Source: Branchiostoma floridae (taxonomy: Eukaryota > Chordata > Leptocardii > Amphioxiformes > Branchiostomatidae). From it: a stretch of 64,000 nucleotides of DNA. The stretch lies in the NCBI RefSeq assembly GCF_000003815.2, contig NC_049983.1, forward strand, positions 22,402,063-22,466,062. Reading direction: 5' to 3'. The notes under the pieces are model-generated. The model was given only the letters and a program-made list of their open reading frames with translations. It had not been told where the DNA came from and ran no database searches. Below, piece by piece: positions 11,717 to 24,400 of this stretch. Each line of letters begins with the position of its first letter. Position 1 is the stretch's first letter. A program made the position numbers and the translations under genes.

Positions 11717-12495
11717 CTACACCTGCAGTTCTGAGAAAGCTGCCTGACTTTGCAGGTTGAATAGAGACAGCTGGTCCTCTATGCTTTCCCCACTGTAACA
11801 GCCACTCTCAGGAGTTATTGCCTCCATATCAGGCCCCTGCGGTGCACTTAGCCCCTGTGGAGGGTTAGAAGATGGGTCTGGGATGTAGAGCCTGAGCGGT
11901 TGTTGCACTTGCTGGTTGTTTAACGCATCCTCATAATCATAGGGTGATTGTCGCCCTGCTATATCTTGCTGGTTGTTGTACGGCGCAAACTGGGCTAGCT
12001 CCGGCGGGTACACTGCTGGCTGGTACGGAGGACCTTGGTGCTGCATCCTCATATCTTCAGGGACGTACTGTTCAGGCGGGCCACTGTACGGGTAGGCGTA
12101 GGCGTCGGGCTGAGGCTGGAAGTGGTCGTACTGGACCGTGCCGTTGTTGAGGAGGTTCATCGGGATGCTGGGACAGTAGCCGTCATTTTCATCACCGTAC
12201 CCATCATACAAACAGGCAGTGCTGGCCATGGCATCATCATCCACCGTCACATTCACCCTGCCGGCTTCATCATCCACTGCCAGGCTGACATCTGCTGGCA
12301 CCTTTACAAAGGTCTCCTCCTCCTCCTTGTCGGTGGGGTTGATGTTCCTCTTGTTGTTGTTGTTGTTGTTTGTTTTGCTGAAGCTGCCATGCCCGCCGTC
12401 GCTTTCCGAAGCGCTCACGATGCGCTTGTTGAACCAATCAGGTTCTGCATCATCCTTGTCTTTCATCTTTTTAATGGCACTCAGTAAGTTACGTC
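11717..12495 (-). CDS. IL17RD: IL17RD exon 21, cytoplasmic tail and stop
   Basis: A 779-bp terminal exon. It opens with the conserved GRNLLSAIKK...EPDWFNK block, then an acidic/Ser segment, a run of consecutive Asn codons (around 12347-12370, AAC repeats), and a Pro/Gln/Tyr-rich tail ending FSELQV. Tyr-Pro repeats (for example YAYPYSGPP) and a late ESGCYSGES motif may be adaptor or degradation sites (inference). The stop is at 11717-11719. No clear AATAAA was seen just downstream. Confidence 0.92.
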
Positions 12496-15400
12496 CTGAA
12501 ACATGTACAACAGGAGAATTACCTACTACAATGTACAATTGTCCCAGCTTTACAGCCCACTTATAATTACAAGCCATCCATTCATCCACTTACAGTGTTA
12601 AAGGTCTTCATTCATGAAACCTGTATCTTTATAAAACTTTATTGTGTGACAATTTTAACAGGCTCAATGTACGGCAATCAATACATGGGAGTTGAACTAT
12701 GTAATATTCTGATATGTTTTGTCCAACTCTCTCATGACAATGAAATGCAGGCTGTCCACAGATTTGAGCTTCTCATGAATGAACAAATAAACAATAGATG
12801 AGCAGAGCCGAGTAGAAATGAAACAAAATGTATACCTGACTCTGTGCTTCCGACTTGTTCAGCAATGCCGATGTGAGCAGCTCCATCCATGCTGAACTGG
12901 GGGTGTCCATGGATGTGGCAGAACAGTGCTGGCATGCTCTGTAAAAAATTAAGATAATTCTTAAATCAATCTCAAATCAGTCTCTTTGCCAAGCTAACAC
13001 AAGACTTCCCTAGATCAAATCTGTATAAATGCTGAAAACATCCACAAAGTACCATACATACAGTTGGGTTTGTGAGGCATGAAGTGATTTTATTATCATA
13101 CAGAAAGTTCCTTCTATAAAGCAAGATTGGCAATAAAGTCTTTCAGGTGTCTTTTAGATTGACTCAAGTCACGTTTCAAGTGTGCAGACTGTAAGTTGAG
13201 CATTTAAGCTTCATCAAACTAGTATGTGTCTGAAGCCTCACAGCAGCTTCAAAATAAGCCAAAGAGCAGTTACTCATTAAGCAACTGGATATGATTTTGG
13301 AAACGGTCAGACGTTTCAACTGATATCCACCAGTTTTCGTCAGTGGCACTGAAGTGATCTGGAAGTTCACTGTTCACATATCCAGTTGCTTGAGTAACTG
13401 CTTTTTAGCATATCTTTTTACCTGGATGTCTACCTTTCATCGACAAAGTTCCAAAATAAGCAAATATATACGGTAACCGTGGGTTGCAAAAAATTAAAAT
13501 CGTGTTTCGGTCACTTATTCAACCTTCCTGATTTTTTTAGTCAAACTTTTTTGCGGGTCAGGCTCGCATCAGTTATTAGATTCCCAGACGATGTCAACCA
13601 TAGCCTAAATACCTCCATGAGCTTGAATGTCCTGGCTATCTCCAGGGTTGCGGGGACGTCCGTCTTCCTGCTGTAGGGGAAGAAGACGTTGATGAACTTG
13701 GACATGTCCTCGTCCCGGCTGTGCAGCTGGTGGTTGATGTGCTTCAGGCCTCCCGTGAACAGGTCGCCACATGGCTCGATCTCCTGCAGCTGGCACGCCT
13801 TCTCGTCCTTGGTAGCTGCAAGGAAGAATTCATTCATTAGTTGAGAGTTTTTTTTTATATATTTTTTTTTTCGAAATTCTTTATTCAAGAACATGATGAT
13901 ACAACAATTGAATAAAAGTGTGCAACATGGTAGCAATTACAAAATTACATATAACAAGCCATGTAACAATCCTGTATGGCGTTATGGTATCATAAACAGA
14001 GTTTAACAGTCCTGTATGGGCCTAAATTAACATTAACGCTGGACATTACAGTCTACCATGAACCTACTATGAGATTAACACTGAACAACAATTCTGTATG
14101 TATGATCATAATGGACAACAGCTCCATTAGTTGAGAGTTACTATCAATACATAAAGTTTGAGGGGATTCACTTTCACAGAGGAATCGGGCTGGAAAACAA
14201 AATAAAATGGACTGAACTGAATTGAGCCTAGCGGAAATAATGACATCGCTGGAGAACAGAGTTAGGTGGAGGAGGATGGTGGAACGACTTTTCATGGTGC
14301 CCAACAACCAACAAAGAGGTCAAGGAAAGGTGAGGTGAGGTGAAACAGAAACATCAAATGAATGAATAACTTGGTGTCGGCCCACCTTTGAACTTGGTTC
14401 CCACAGAACAGATGACGATGACATAGTCTGCATCGCGGATGTGATTCACCAGCCAGTCCATGGGACCCTTTTTGAAGATGTCCTCTGCCTTGTGTAGGTC
14501 CAAAATCACCTGAAAATATAGAAACCAACAGTTGTACGTCAGGGGTTGTACGTCAGGGGTGAGCTGGGAGGGAGGAATGGCTTGAGCTGACGAGGTTCCC
14601 TCCAGCCTGTGGATGTCCAACTAGATGTCCTGAATGTCGCGGCTAGGATTCAAAATTTCGTCCGCTACCCGGTCCCTGAAACTGGCCCTGGACAAAGCAC
14701 GGGAGACCGACTCCAGGTCAGATAAGTCCTCAAGGAAGTCGTCATCGCTATACCTCTGAGGTTTGCGCGTCTTGCGCTTTCCGGCGCCTAGCATTTGAAA
14801 CGAATTATGAATCGAAAGAGGCAGTGTTTGCCTCCGGTTGTGTTTGGTTGGAGACCCCCTGCGAGCTCTGCCTGCGGCGCAAGGGACCTTGGGACCAGTG
14901 CGAGGCCACTCACTCTCGGATGCAATCCCCTGGGATTCCGCCGGGGGGCGCAATCCCACCCAAATATAGCAAACCAACAGTTGTACAAAACAGCAAGTGT
15001 CCAAAGAACTGCAACCCTTTCCAACACAGCCATTATAACTAAACTCATGGCTTCTAGTGTTCTCTGGTTCAATTCGCAATACCAGCATTGTAGTCCTGTT
15101 GTTAGCGGCACTTTTGGGCTGGATTCTTATTTTTCGCTCTCCCGCATTAATTTTGGGGTCTACAGAGGATGTCATCCATAGTCAGTGCATTAGGGCCTTA
15201 TCTAGTGTCTGTAGTTCTTTACAAACAGGGAAAAAATATGAGCTGTTTTTAGTAAGACATTTCCAGGCATACCACAAGCTACAAGATCAATAGCCTACCG
15301 TGGACCCAATGTCTGGCACGTTCCTACTGCCAGACACACATACCGCTCCAAATCTGACCTGCTTTAAAAGACTCTTGAAGTAAAATAAATGACCAAAACA

Positions 15401-18400
15401 AACGGACACGGACTATGAACCCTGAGTTTTCGCTCTACAATGTGTTTTTGTACTTTGTACATGTAATGATATATTTTGATTGATTTACTAGGACTAGATG
15501 TAATCTGTATCTCATATTTGATCTGACCCTTACCTCCCTCATGACCTCAATGAAAAGCTGCCTGCAGGCTGATTTGAGCTCCTCATGAATAAATAAAGGT
15601 TCAAACGAACAAATCTAGAGTTAGTTATTGCCACACCCAAGCTTCTTACCTGACAGTGGCACTCCCTTTGCAGGTAGGCTGCAAAGCTGAGCACCACAGT
15701 CCTGTGCTCCACACAGTCGTAGGAGGCCAGCAGCAGGACTGTCTTCGGCCGGATGTCTGGCAGGGAAGCTGCACAAGAACAACAGCAAAAGACAAAATCA
15801 GAAATATGTTTTAGATTAATACTTCATTAGTAATCATAATACATTCAAAACTGTCCAAGACTACCACCGACAGGAGAAAGATATATGAAGTGTTGTAAAA
15901 TCCGGATTAAGTGGACAGTTTGTCACTATTCAAAGGATTATCAATGTTTGTAGAACTCATGTTTTCGATTATTAAGTCCTGTCACTGTATGTACTTTATG
16001 ACAAGTTATATTTGTGTGCCTGTGACTTAGCCAAATAGAGCATCAATTTACAGTAAAGCTATCATATCTATCTATATATTAGTAAGTTCTGGAAGACTAG
16101 AATCTCACAAAAAAAGGATCATTCATTTGTTCATTAATTCATTCAATCTTACCAACTATGCTGCTTTGCTTTACAGATACTTAATGTGGGTACTTAAAAG
16201 TAGACTAATAAGTAGGTTTCTTACCTGTCAAAGTGTTGACAGATGGAAAATATCTGCCTGCTGCTGGTTGAAAGTTGTTGTTGTCAGTGTCACTGCAGAG
16301 CTTTCGTATCCGGAAACCTACATATAAAAAATTTAGATTCAAACATTTTTCCATTTCTGTAGACTCATTTATTTAAAAAAACTGAACCCCCAAACAAAAT
16401 TTTGGGAGGCTTAGCCCTCACGGGGGTCGTTCACTTCACGACACCCCAGTTCATCTCTCAACACATCCAAATTGATCACCTGGCCATAAAGTTACACTGG
16501 ACAAAGTCAAAATACTGCACACTGAACAGGATTTGTAAGAGGTATAAAGGAGGCCATATACATCAGGGCACTCCTGTCATCACTGAACAGAGACGCTACG
16601 CGCGGTAGGCTTTATAAACTTGCTGGCATGTTTGGCCAATTGCCGACGCCACATATCCGAAGATCACATGTTAATACATGTCTATACATTGTAACTCTCA
16701 CCAGTTCACGTTCTGGAGTGATAGGTCATCTGAGTAATGATCCTGAAGAAGGCAACGGTGGTCGTTGAAAAATCTATCTGTGTATACCTTTGTGTTGGAA
16801 GTTTAGCATTGTACAATGAGTACTACCGACACAGATGAGCTTCCATGATAAAGCACATCAGGGATCGAAATACTTTTTTATTGCTACATGCAAAATTGCA
16901 AGTTGGCAAAAATTTTAAGTGCAATCTGAAAAATTTACATGCAAAATACAACTAGTCTTTACTGCAATGTTCTAGCGGGCATCCATCTTTTCGTCCTTTG
17001 GCGGAATTTTGCTGCTCAGGATGAAAAAGAAATTTGCCCATTCTGTCACTTTTGACGGACTGAAATCGGCACATGAAAAATATTATACAGAACTTCAAGT
17101 TTTGGAAAGATATCCACGTAATCAGCATGTACGTTTGCAGTAAAGCCAAATTTGATTGTTTATAACACCTGCTGACGACCGGTGACGATCCCCGTCAGAC
17201 AAACAAAGGCATCGTGGCCTCAGTATTTTAACTCTGGCCAGGTATTTTCAACATGCAATATTGCAAGTTCAGAATATTTTTACGTGCAAATCTCAAAAAT
17301 TATGTGCAAACTGCAAGTTAAGTATGTGTATTTCGAACCCTGCACATTATACTCTAATTTATAATCATACATACGCTGAGGGTGTTTCCAGCAGCACAGC
17401 AGTATGATCGCCAAGGCAACTGCAGCTGCCACGCCCCCTGCTGCAGCGCCGATCTTCCAGCTGTCATTAATGGCAGGACGGTAGGTAGAAGATACGGCAG
17501 CTGGGGTACTGCTGGGAGACGTGGGAGGACTTCTTGGTGTGGTTGATTGTTCTGTTGAATGGGGGATTAAAAATTTTAAAAAGTAATGATTTCTACACGG
17601 AGATACCTGAAATAAATCTCAAATAATCTGTCTATCTTTTTCAATTCCTAAAACCATTTCTATTACATTGTACTAAGTGCTGAAATCATGTTCAGAATTG
17701 TACAAATATACCTTACAAAACCTATGAAAGTTTCTGATTGAAAACTATAAATTGTTACCTAGTTCGATCGTGGTGACAACTTCAGGTGCATTTTCCATGT
17801 TGGCTGCCTTCATCTACAGCAACAATAGATTTGATACAGTGAGTTTCTTACCTATAGGATGGAAATGTCATGTACTTTTTTCATATAATTTTTATATATA
17901 ACTCATTGTCTTTAGTTGAATGCTTTTGATCCTTGTTCCAACACAGGAAACACCATGAATTTTCAGTCAATCTCGTCATCCTTCATCAGGTGACTGATTC
18001 ACTGGGCTGATGTTCCAGAAGTCCGAAGTGATGTTAGGAGCGAATCAGAAGTGGCGGGAAGGCGGAATCTACCACCATCACGATTTAGTCGCAGTTTATT
18101 TGCCCCAGATGTCATTTCTGACTTCAGCATCGTCAGCCCAGTGAATCAGTCATCTGATGAAGGGCGGCGAGATCTACTAAAAATTTATGGTGAATTGTTG
18201 GAACGAGTGTTGAACAACTGATTGGATTCTACCAAGACAGACGAGTCTTCATTTGAACTCATTGTCATCTTAATTTCCACCATGATGATGGATTAGAGAG
18301 GGGAAAAGGAAAACAATTAACAATTCTTTTTGGCAAAGGCACTGTGACAGTTCTTCAATGTACATGAATATTGGTACACTAAACCTGTGTGTGTCCTCAT

Positions 18401-21400
18401 CAGTGTTACATGCAGGACACCTTTTAGACCAAAAACAAGCCAAGAGGCCCAGTGGGTATCACACCATAGTGGCGTAGTGTAAAAAATAGTGTACAAAACC
18501 TTTCCCATTGATGGTCCAACATTGGGGCATGTCATTTGAGGATCAAACCCAGGACCTCTAGGTTCTGAGCCAAATCCCATAACCATTATGCCACACTGAG
18601 GGGAATCCTTAGAAGGCTGGAAATGAACATTGAAACAAAATTCAGCTGATACGTTTACCTTCAAATAAACTGACGTCCACCTTGCCATCACATCAGACTC
18701 CAACGGGACATCCAAAGTGACCCAAGGAAATCCTTCATCTGCTTCTCTCTGTAAAAGTGAGATAATTTTTTTGTTATAAATCGTGTGACATTTTGTGACA
18801 AAGCATTTTTCCCGTTCTCAATATCTTTCCAAAGAGCAATACATGTAGATGAATTACGAAATTCAATCAATCAAAAATGGATAATCCTTGAACAGACAAG
18901 GCAGCACTAGGTTGACTTTGCCCATTGTTAAACATCACTCAATTGTATTGCAAAACTTGTTACGCTGTTGCAAGATTGTTGGCATTACCATTAACAGACA
19001 GTTACATTCATTTGAGAAATGGTATGACATAGATTATTTGGGGCACCTACCGTTGCTTGGGTCTCCTCTGGCATGCATAAATGTAATGTCCTGATGTCTG
19101 CTGTTTGGCAAACATTGACGGTGTATTCCTGGATACATGATGGAGACTTGAAAGTCATGGAAATGACGTAGCTATCATCGTTGGCAGTGACAACCCAGCT
19201 GGTGATGTTTGGAGTGAATCCTGAAACAAACACGTCAATCATATTCATCCAATATTTGCTGAACTCATTCCTGACTAGTGGTGCGTACCGGAGCTCACAT
19301 TCCGGTTCAGGTCCAGACTCGAGTCCAGAGATTCCGGTTCAGGTCCGGACTTATGAGTCCGGTTTTTGACGGCCGCTAAATTTTTCCGCATCAACACAAG
19401 CATTAAGCGACTTGCCCGGCTATGCGAGGTCCCCTAGCTAGCGTATACGGCGACCGCGACCACTCTCGACCGGGCCGCATGCGATAAAAAATATTGCCGA
19501 AGACTACTGCGTCATTTTCAAAGGTGTAGCAACATTGATTTTCAATGATAATTGTCGGGAAATCACGGTAGAATGTGGCCTTTTCGGCTTGTGTTTTGAC
19601 GGCCCGAAATTTCAGCATGGCGCTTGCGAGGTCAGTACGGGTCATTGGGATAGCCTACTGTAATGCGGGTAGAAGCGATGCGTGCGGTTTCATTATTCTC
19701 TACATTTAACCTTACAAATGAATTGTAAGTTTATTCTTTACAGATTTAAAGGAAAGGAATATAAAATAAGTTTATGACTTCATAATATTTATTTAAATAA
19801 AGGTGTCTGTGTTTCTTTTTAACAAACTGCTCGCCCATGATTTTAGTGAAGTAGCTCGACAAGCGACAAACGTGACAACAAGCGCGGGTGATTTGTCCTT
19901 GGTTATAACTGGTTTTTCTCGGGAAATTTCTCATTTATCAGAAGGTATGGGACTTCTAAAACCCACACCAGGAGATAAACAAAATCACAGACGTTATTTT
20001 CATGGGTGAAATTACTCAAATGAACCAGTCATTTTTGCCGCGTTGCCGGATTTTGAAAGAAGGTTTCCGTGCGGACGGTGGCGCGACCATGTGCTAATAG
20101 CCCGCTCATATGGTGGTAGGACAATCTATTTTCGCAAACATACAGTTATTTTCGGGCCCGTCGGGTGCAGTTAATAAAGTAACATAGGTATCTAGTGTTG
20201 TTTTAGATGATATAAGTATACAACAAGAAAGAGATTTCCGGTTTTCCAAAAAAACGGTTTTCTACGTTCCGGTTTTAACCGGACTTGAACCGAAAGTTAT
20301 AGCAAGTCCAATTCCGGTTCGGCGAACCGGTACGCACCACTATTCCTGACCATCTTTTTTTTGTTCACAGTAGAAGCCCGTTAATTGCACACCGGTTTAT
20401 TGCACAGTTCTGTTGATTGCACAGAATTTCAAAATCCCATAGTGGTGCGGTGTATGCTTTGTTGCACCACACAGGTAATTGCACAAAATATGCTGACAAA
20501 TGGGTGTGAAATCAAACGGCTTCTACTGTATTTGTAATAATCATTGTGCTAATTCTCTCTACTTTGAGCAACATTACCTTTCAGTTATTTTTGAACACAT
20601 AAGAAATGGTAAAAAACAAAACTAAATTTTTCAGCCTGTTACCTTGCATGCTTTTGAAAGCCTTCGTTGTGTTTCTGGCGTCTGCATACCGGCCATCTGA
20701 CACCTGTTAAGAAACAAAGACCAGTTACTTGAGACGTCTATTAAAGATACATGTACAATAGCCACAATATATTGTGTGGGACCGCGTGGCACGATCGGGA
20801 GCGCGTTGGTCTCAGGCCCGAGAGGTCCGGGGTTCAAATCCGCTTGCCGTGTCACCGATCTTGTGCCCTTGGGAAAGGCACTTTACACGACTTTCCTCAC
20901 CTAACTCAGGTGTAGATGAGTACATAGCTGCGGCTAGTGGCAGTGACAGGCCTTTGTGGTGGTGACAGGCCATAGGGGCATGTTCGGGCATGACGCACCC
21001 GCCATGACACATGAGTCAGGGGTAGGAGGAACCCCTTGCATCCTTGGTCGGAAGTCCTCCTAGGAGACGGAAACTCCAAACAACAAACCTGCATCTGCTG
21101 GGGCCGTCTTACACGTTGCATACAGTTGCCCCTGTAGGACTAGTGCGCCAGTGGACGAGAGGGTGGAGAAGGACGTGCACACCCCTCCTTCACCTTAAAA
21201 ACCCAAGTGCAGGCCAGGCAGACGGGTCGCCTTAAACCCGTCCGCCTACCATTGTCTTCCGAGACAGACGGATGCCAACAACAATAGACACAATATATTA
21301 TTGTGGTCTAGTGTTAGTATACTGTGACAAAAAAACTATGAAACACTAGTCTGGGTACCATCTTGGTAGTAGATCTACAAGTCTGCATATGGGAGACTGT

Positions 21401-24400
21401 ACATTCAAACCTTTTTGTCAATCAATGATCCAATTAAGGAATGGGCTCTAGGTTACTCCTTTGAATAGGCATTCCAACACCTATTCAAATACAGGAATCA
21501 GTTTCATTTTCAACCATTTAAAGTTTCTTGGGGAGCAGAAGCGAACATTGGAATGAACAACTACCAGGATAGGACCAATCAATGCCCTTGTCCAAAATTT
21601 GGATGAGAATTTAATATTCCTGACATTAGAGATATCCAAGTTACCAGACGGAAAAACAGAGATGCGACTATAATAAATGATGGACCAAACTGGAAGGTAC
21701 CCAGGCTAATGAAACACAGCCAGGACAGGCTCATCCAAAACTCTTGTGGTCACACTGGAGTCTTAAGCTCATCATTGGATCCAAAATGAAGAAAGCAGTC
21801 ACTGTGGAGGATGAAAGAGGAAACTAACCTTGACTTGATAGTCATGGTACGGCAGCAGTTGAAAGGTGTGACTGACACTTCCACCAGCGCCATGCTGTGG
21901 GTAGAACACAATAATAAAATGGGAGAGTTGTAGGGGACCAATGAAGAACCCAGGTAATTCCACTGAATAGGATGATGTCCAGGACTTCATGTCTTTCCTG
22001 TGACACAAATGACACATGCTCTTTGGGGCCATGTTGTAAATTACTGTAAATGTACTGAAGTTCGCGGGGATTTAATAGTCTTATATTTTGGCCATGATTA
22101 ACAAATTTATATGAATTTCCTTACAGCACCCTCCAGCCATGATGTCCCAGCTGGACCATAGAACATCATACCAAAAAATGATTGGGAGACATCAAACTAT
22201 TTTAAATTCAGGATTCTCATTTGCTATGCCTCTTCTGCAGGAGAATCTCCTCCTGGACTATTAATCTGACTCTTTGGACCGAGCACTAGTGTAACCATCG
22301 GAGTCCCAATAATTGAATGAAGATATGACATCAACATCCAAGCTGCATTGTATTATATTACGCTTTCGAATATTGTTCCTCGGGATATGCAATGTACAAT
22401 CAAACATAAACAAAGGTTCAAACTTACATTTACTGAGACACAGTCCCCATCCATGCAGACCCTGTAGGAGGGTACCCTGTCATCAGCAGGGAAGGAGACA
22501 GCCGCGCTGCAGTTCCACATGTTCTCTGTGATGGTGATGGAGTCCACAGGAGGGGCCCAGTCTGGATGTTATATTATATCAAAAAAAAGATTAATGTTGG
22601 GGCTAATTTTGTGCCAAAACTTTGTAAACACTGAGGCCACTTTCGAAAAAGCCAACAATGAACATTTAGAGTCAAATTCCTTAAAATGACTGTCATTAAT
22701 CATTGCACAAATGTACATTGTACATGTAGTCTAATGGTTCTTCCTCACTGCATATCAGTCAATACAAACTAGTTACAAGTCCTCAGATATTTTGCTATGA
22801 GACTAAAGGAATTGAATGTGGAAAAGAAAAGCTTACAAATATACAACATAAGATCAGATAGCCAGACTTTTGTGTAGAATGAATGATTAATATTACCTTA
22901 CCTGATACTTCAAAAACAGTTGGGCAAGTTCTCCTCCCAGCACTTCCTCGGACCTTATAAGGAAGGAAGATGGTAAGGATAGATGAACAGAGGAATGCTT
23001 CATTTAAATCCATTTGTCATTACGTTCTTAATCATTATATTAAAATTAATCTTTAAATTCTGAAAGTATTCTATGAAGGTCTTGTTTGCTTGAATCACTC
23101 AAGTCAGTCTTATTCAAGTCAGTATCATTCAATTGTTATAGTAACTAATATATTTTTGGGTGTCACTAAACTAAGAAAATAAATAGTTAATCATTCATTC
23201 AAAATTAATTAATCACAATCGGCAATGAGTGACAAAGACGTATGGGCAGTCATCTCGAGACCAGAGCATTCATGATCAGTACTCAACATAAGCAAGTAAG
23301 ACAGCGACTCATATAGTATCAACATACCTCAAAGAGGTATTTTCTTGGGGGCAGTTCATTGTAGTGAACATCCACAACTTGGCTGTCAGAAGGCTGAAGG
23401 GAAATAAGAAACATTATTCCTTAAAAAATTGTCCACAACAAATGAAGTCACGGAATACCATAACAAAGAGCGTAAATATGACAAGCAAAGTTATCTATAA
23501 CTTCCAATTATTATTTTGTGTCTTACTTTTTTCTATATCAGAATCTTGATGAAACAAAGTAACCTTTGTTGATTGTACTCTTACATGTACGTCAGAAATG
23601 TATTAAAAAATGCTTTGCAAGGGGCATCCAACATAAAAAAATAAAATTTTCAATCTAAGGTCAAATTGAAAGTGATATTGATCCAGCTTTACAGCTCACT
23701 GAACAGCTAATCTTCCTCTTGTCGTGACAGAGAAGACAGACGCTATTTACAGTATCTACAGGTTCATTGTACCGGGGAAATTCCCCTTGCTCTTTTTGAC
23801 AAGCACAATTAACAGTGGACCAAGGCTTAACGTCCCATCTGAAGGACTGCCACCCTCTCTGGTAGTGTGCGTGTTGGGTGAGTGACACAGCCGGGAACAA
23901 ACACATGGCTTCTAGTTCCTCAGGCAAGGCCACCAACACACACTACTTGGCCGGGGTGAAAGACCAGGTATCAGATATAGAGAGTAATTATAGCAGATTT
24001 CTAACTTGTACCTTAGCAACAGGTTTATATGGACCATCAGGCAAATCATTGGCTGTTAGTCCATCACAGTTGTCTCTCCATGTCTCACAGTTGAAGTCAG
24101 ATTCTTCGCATATCATGTTGCTTATTAAGATATGATATGTAGTAATTCCATATTCATCTGGAGCAACTGGAAAGTTGACATCCACTGTTCTCCCTGTGAC
24201 ATTGATGTTGATGTTTTGTGGGATCCATGATCCTTTTTAAAAAAAATAGTTTGAATTGAATGTTAAGTTGCAAGTTACAAAATGTTGTTTTTCATAGAAT
24301 GAGAAGTAGAAGATATTTAAAAAGGCATTTACTGGCACTACATATGATTATAGACAGGCACATAACAGAAGAAATGGAGAAGTGATCGTACCTGGTCCAC

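Noticed and set aside
12035-12487. Plus-strand open frame of 150 codons opposite the last IL17RD exon
   Set aside because: Antisense shadow of a real exon; its Val-rich run is the reverse of the Asn codon repeat.
14795-15181. Plus-strand open frame of 128 codons
   Set aside because: No domain, no codon pattern, overlaps an equally long antisense frame in a GC-richer insertion.
20782-20852. tRNA gene
   Set aside because: Boxes A and B are present, but the sequence does not close a proper acceptor stem and is the head of a SINE with target duplications.
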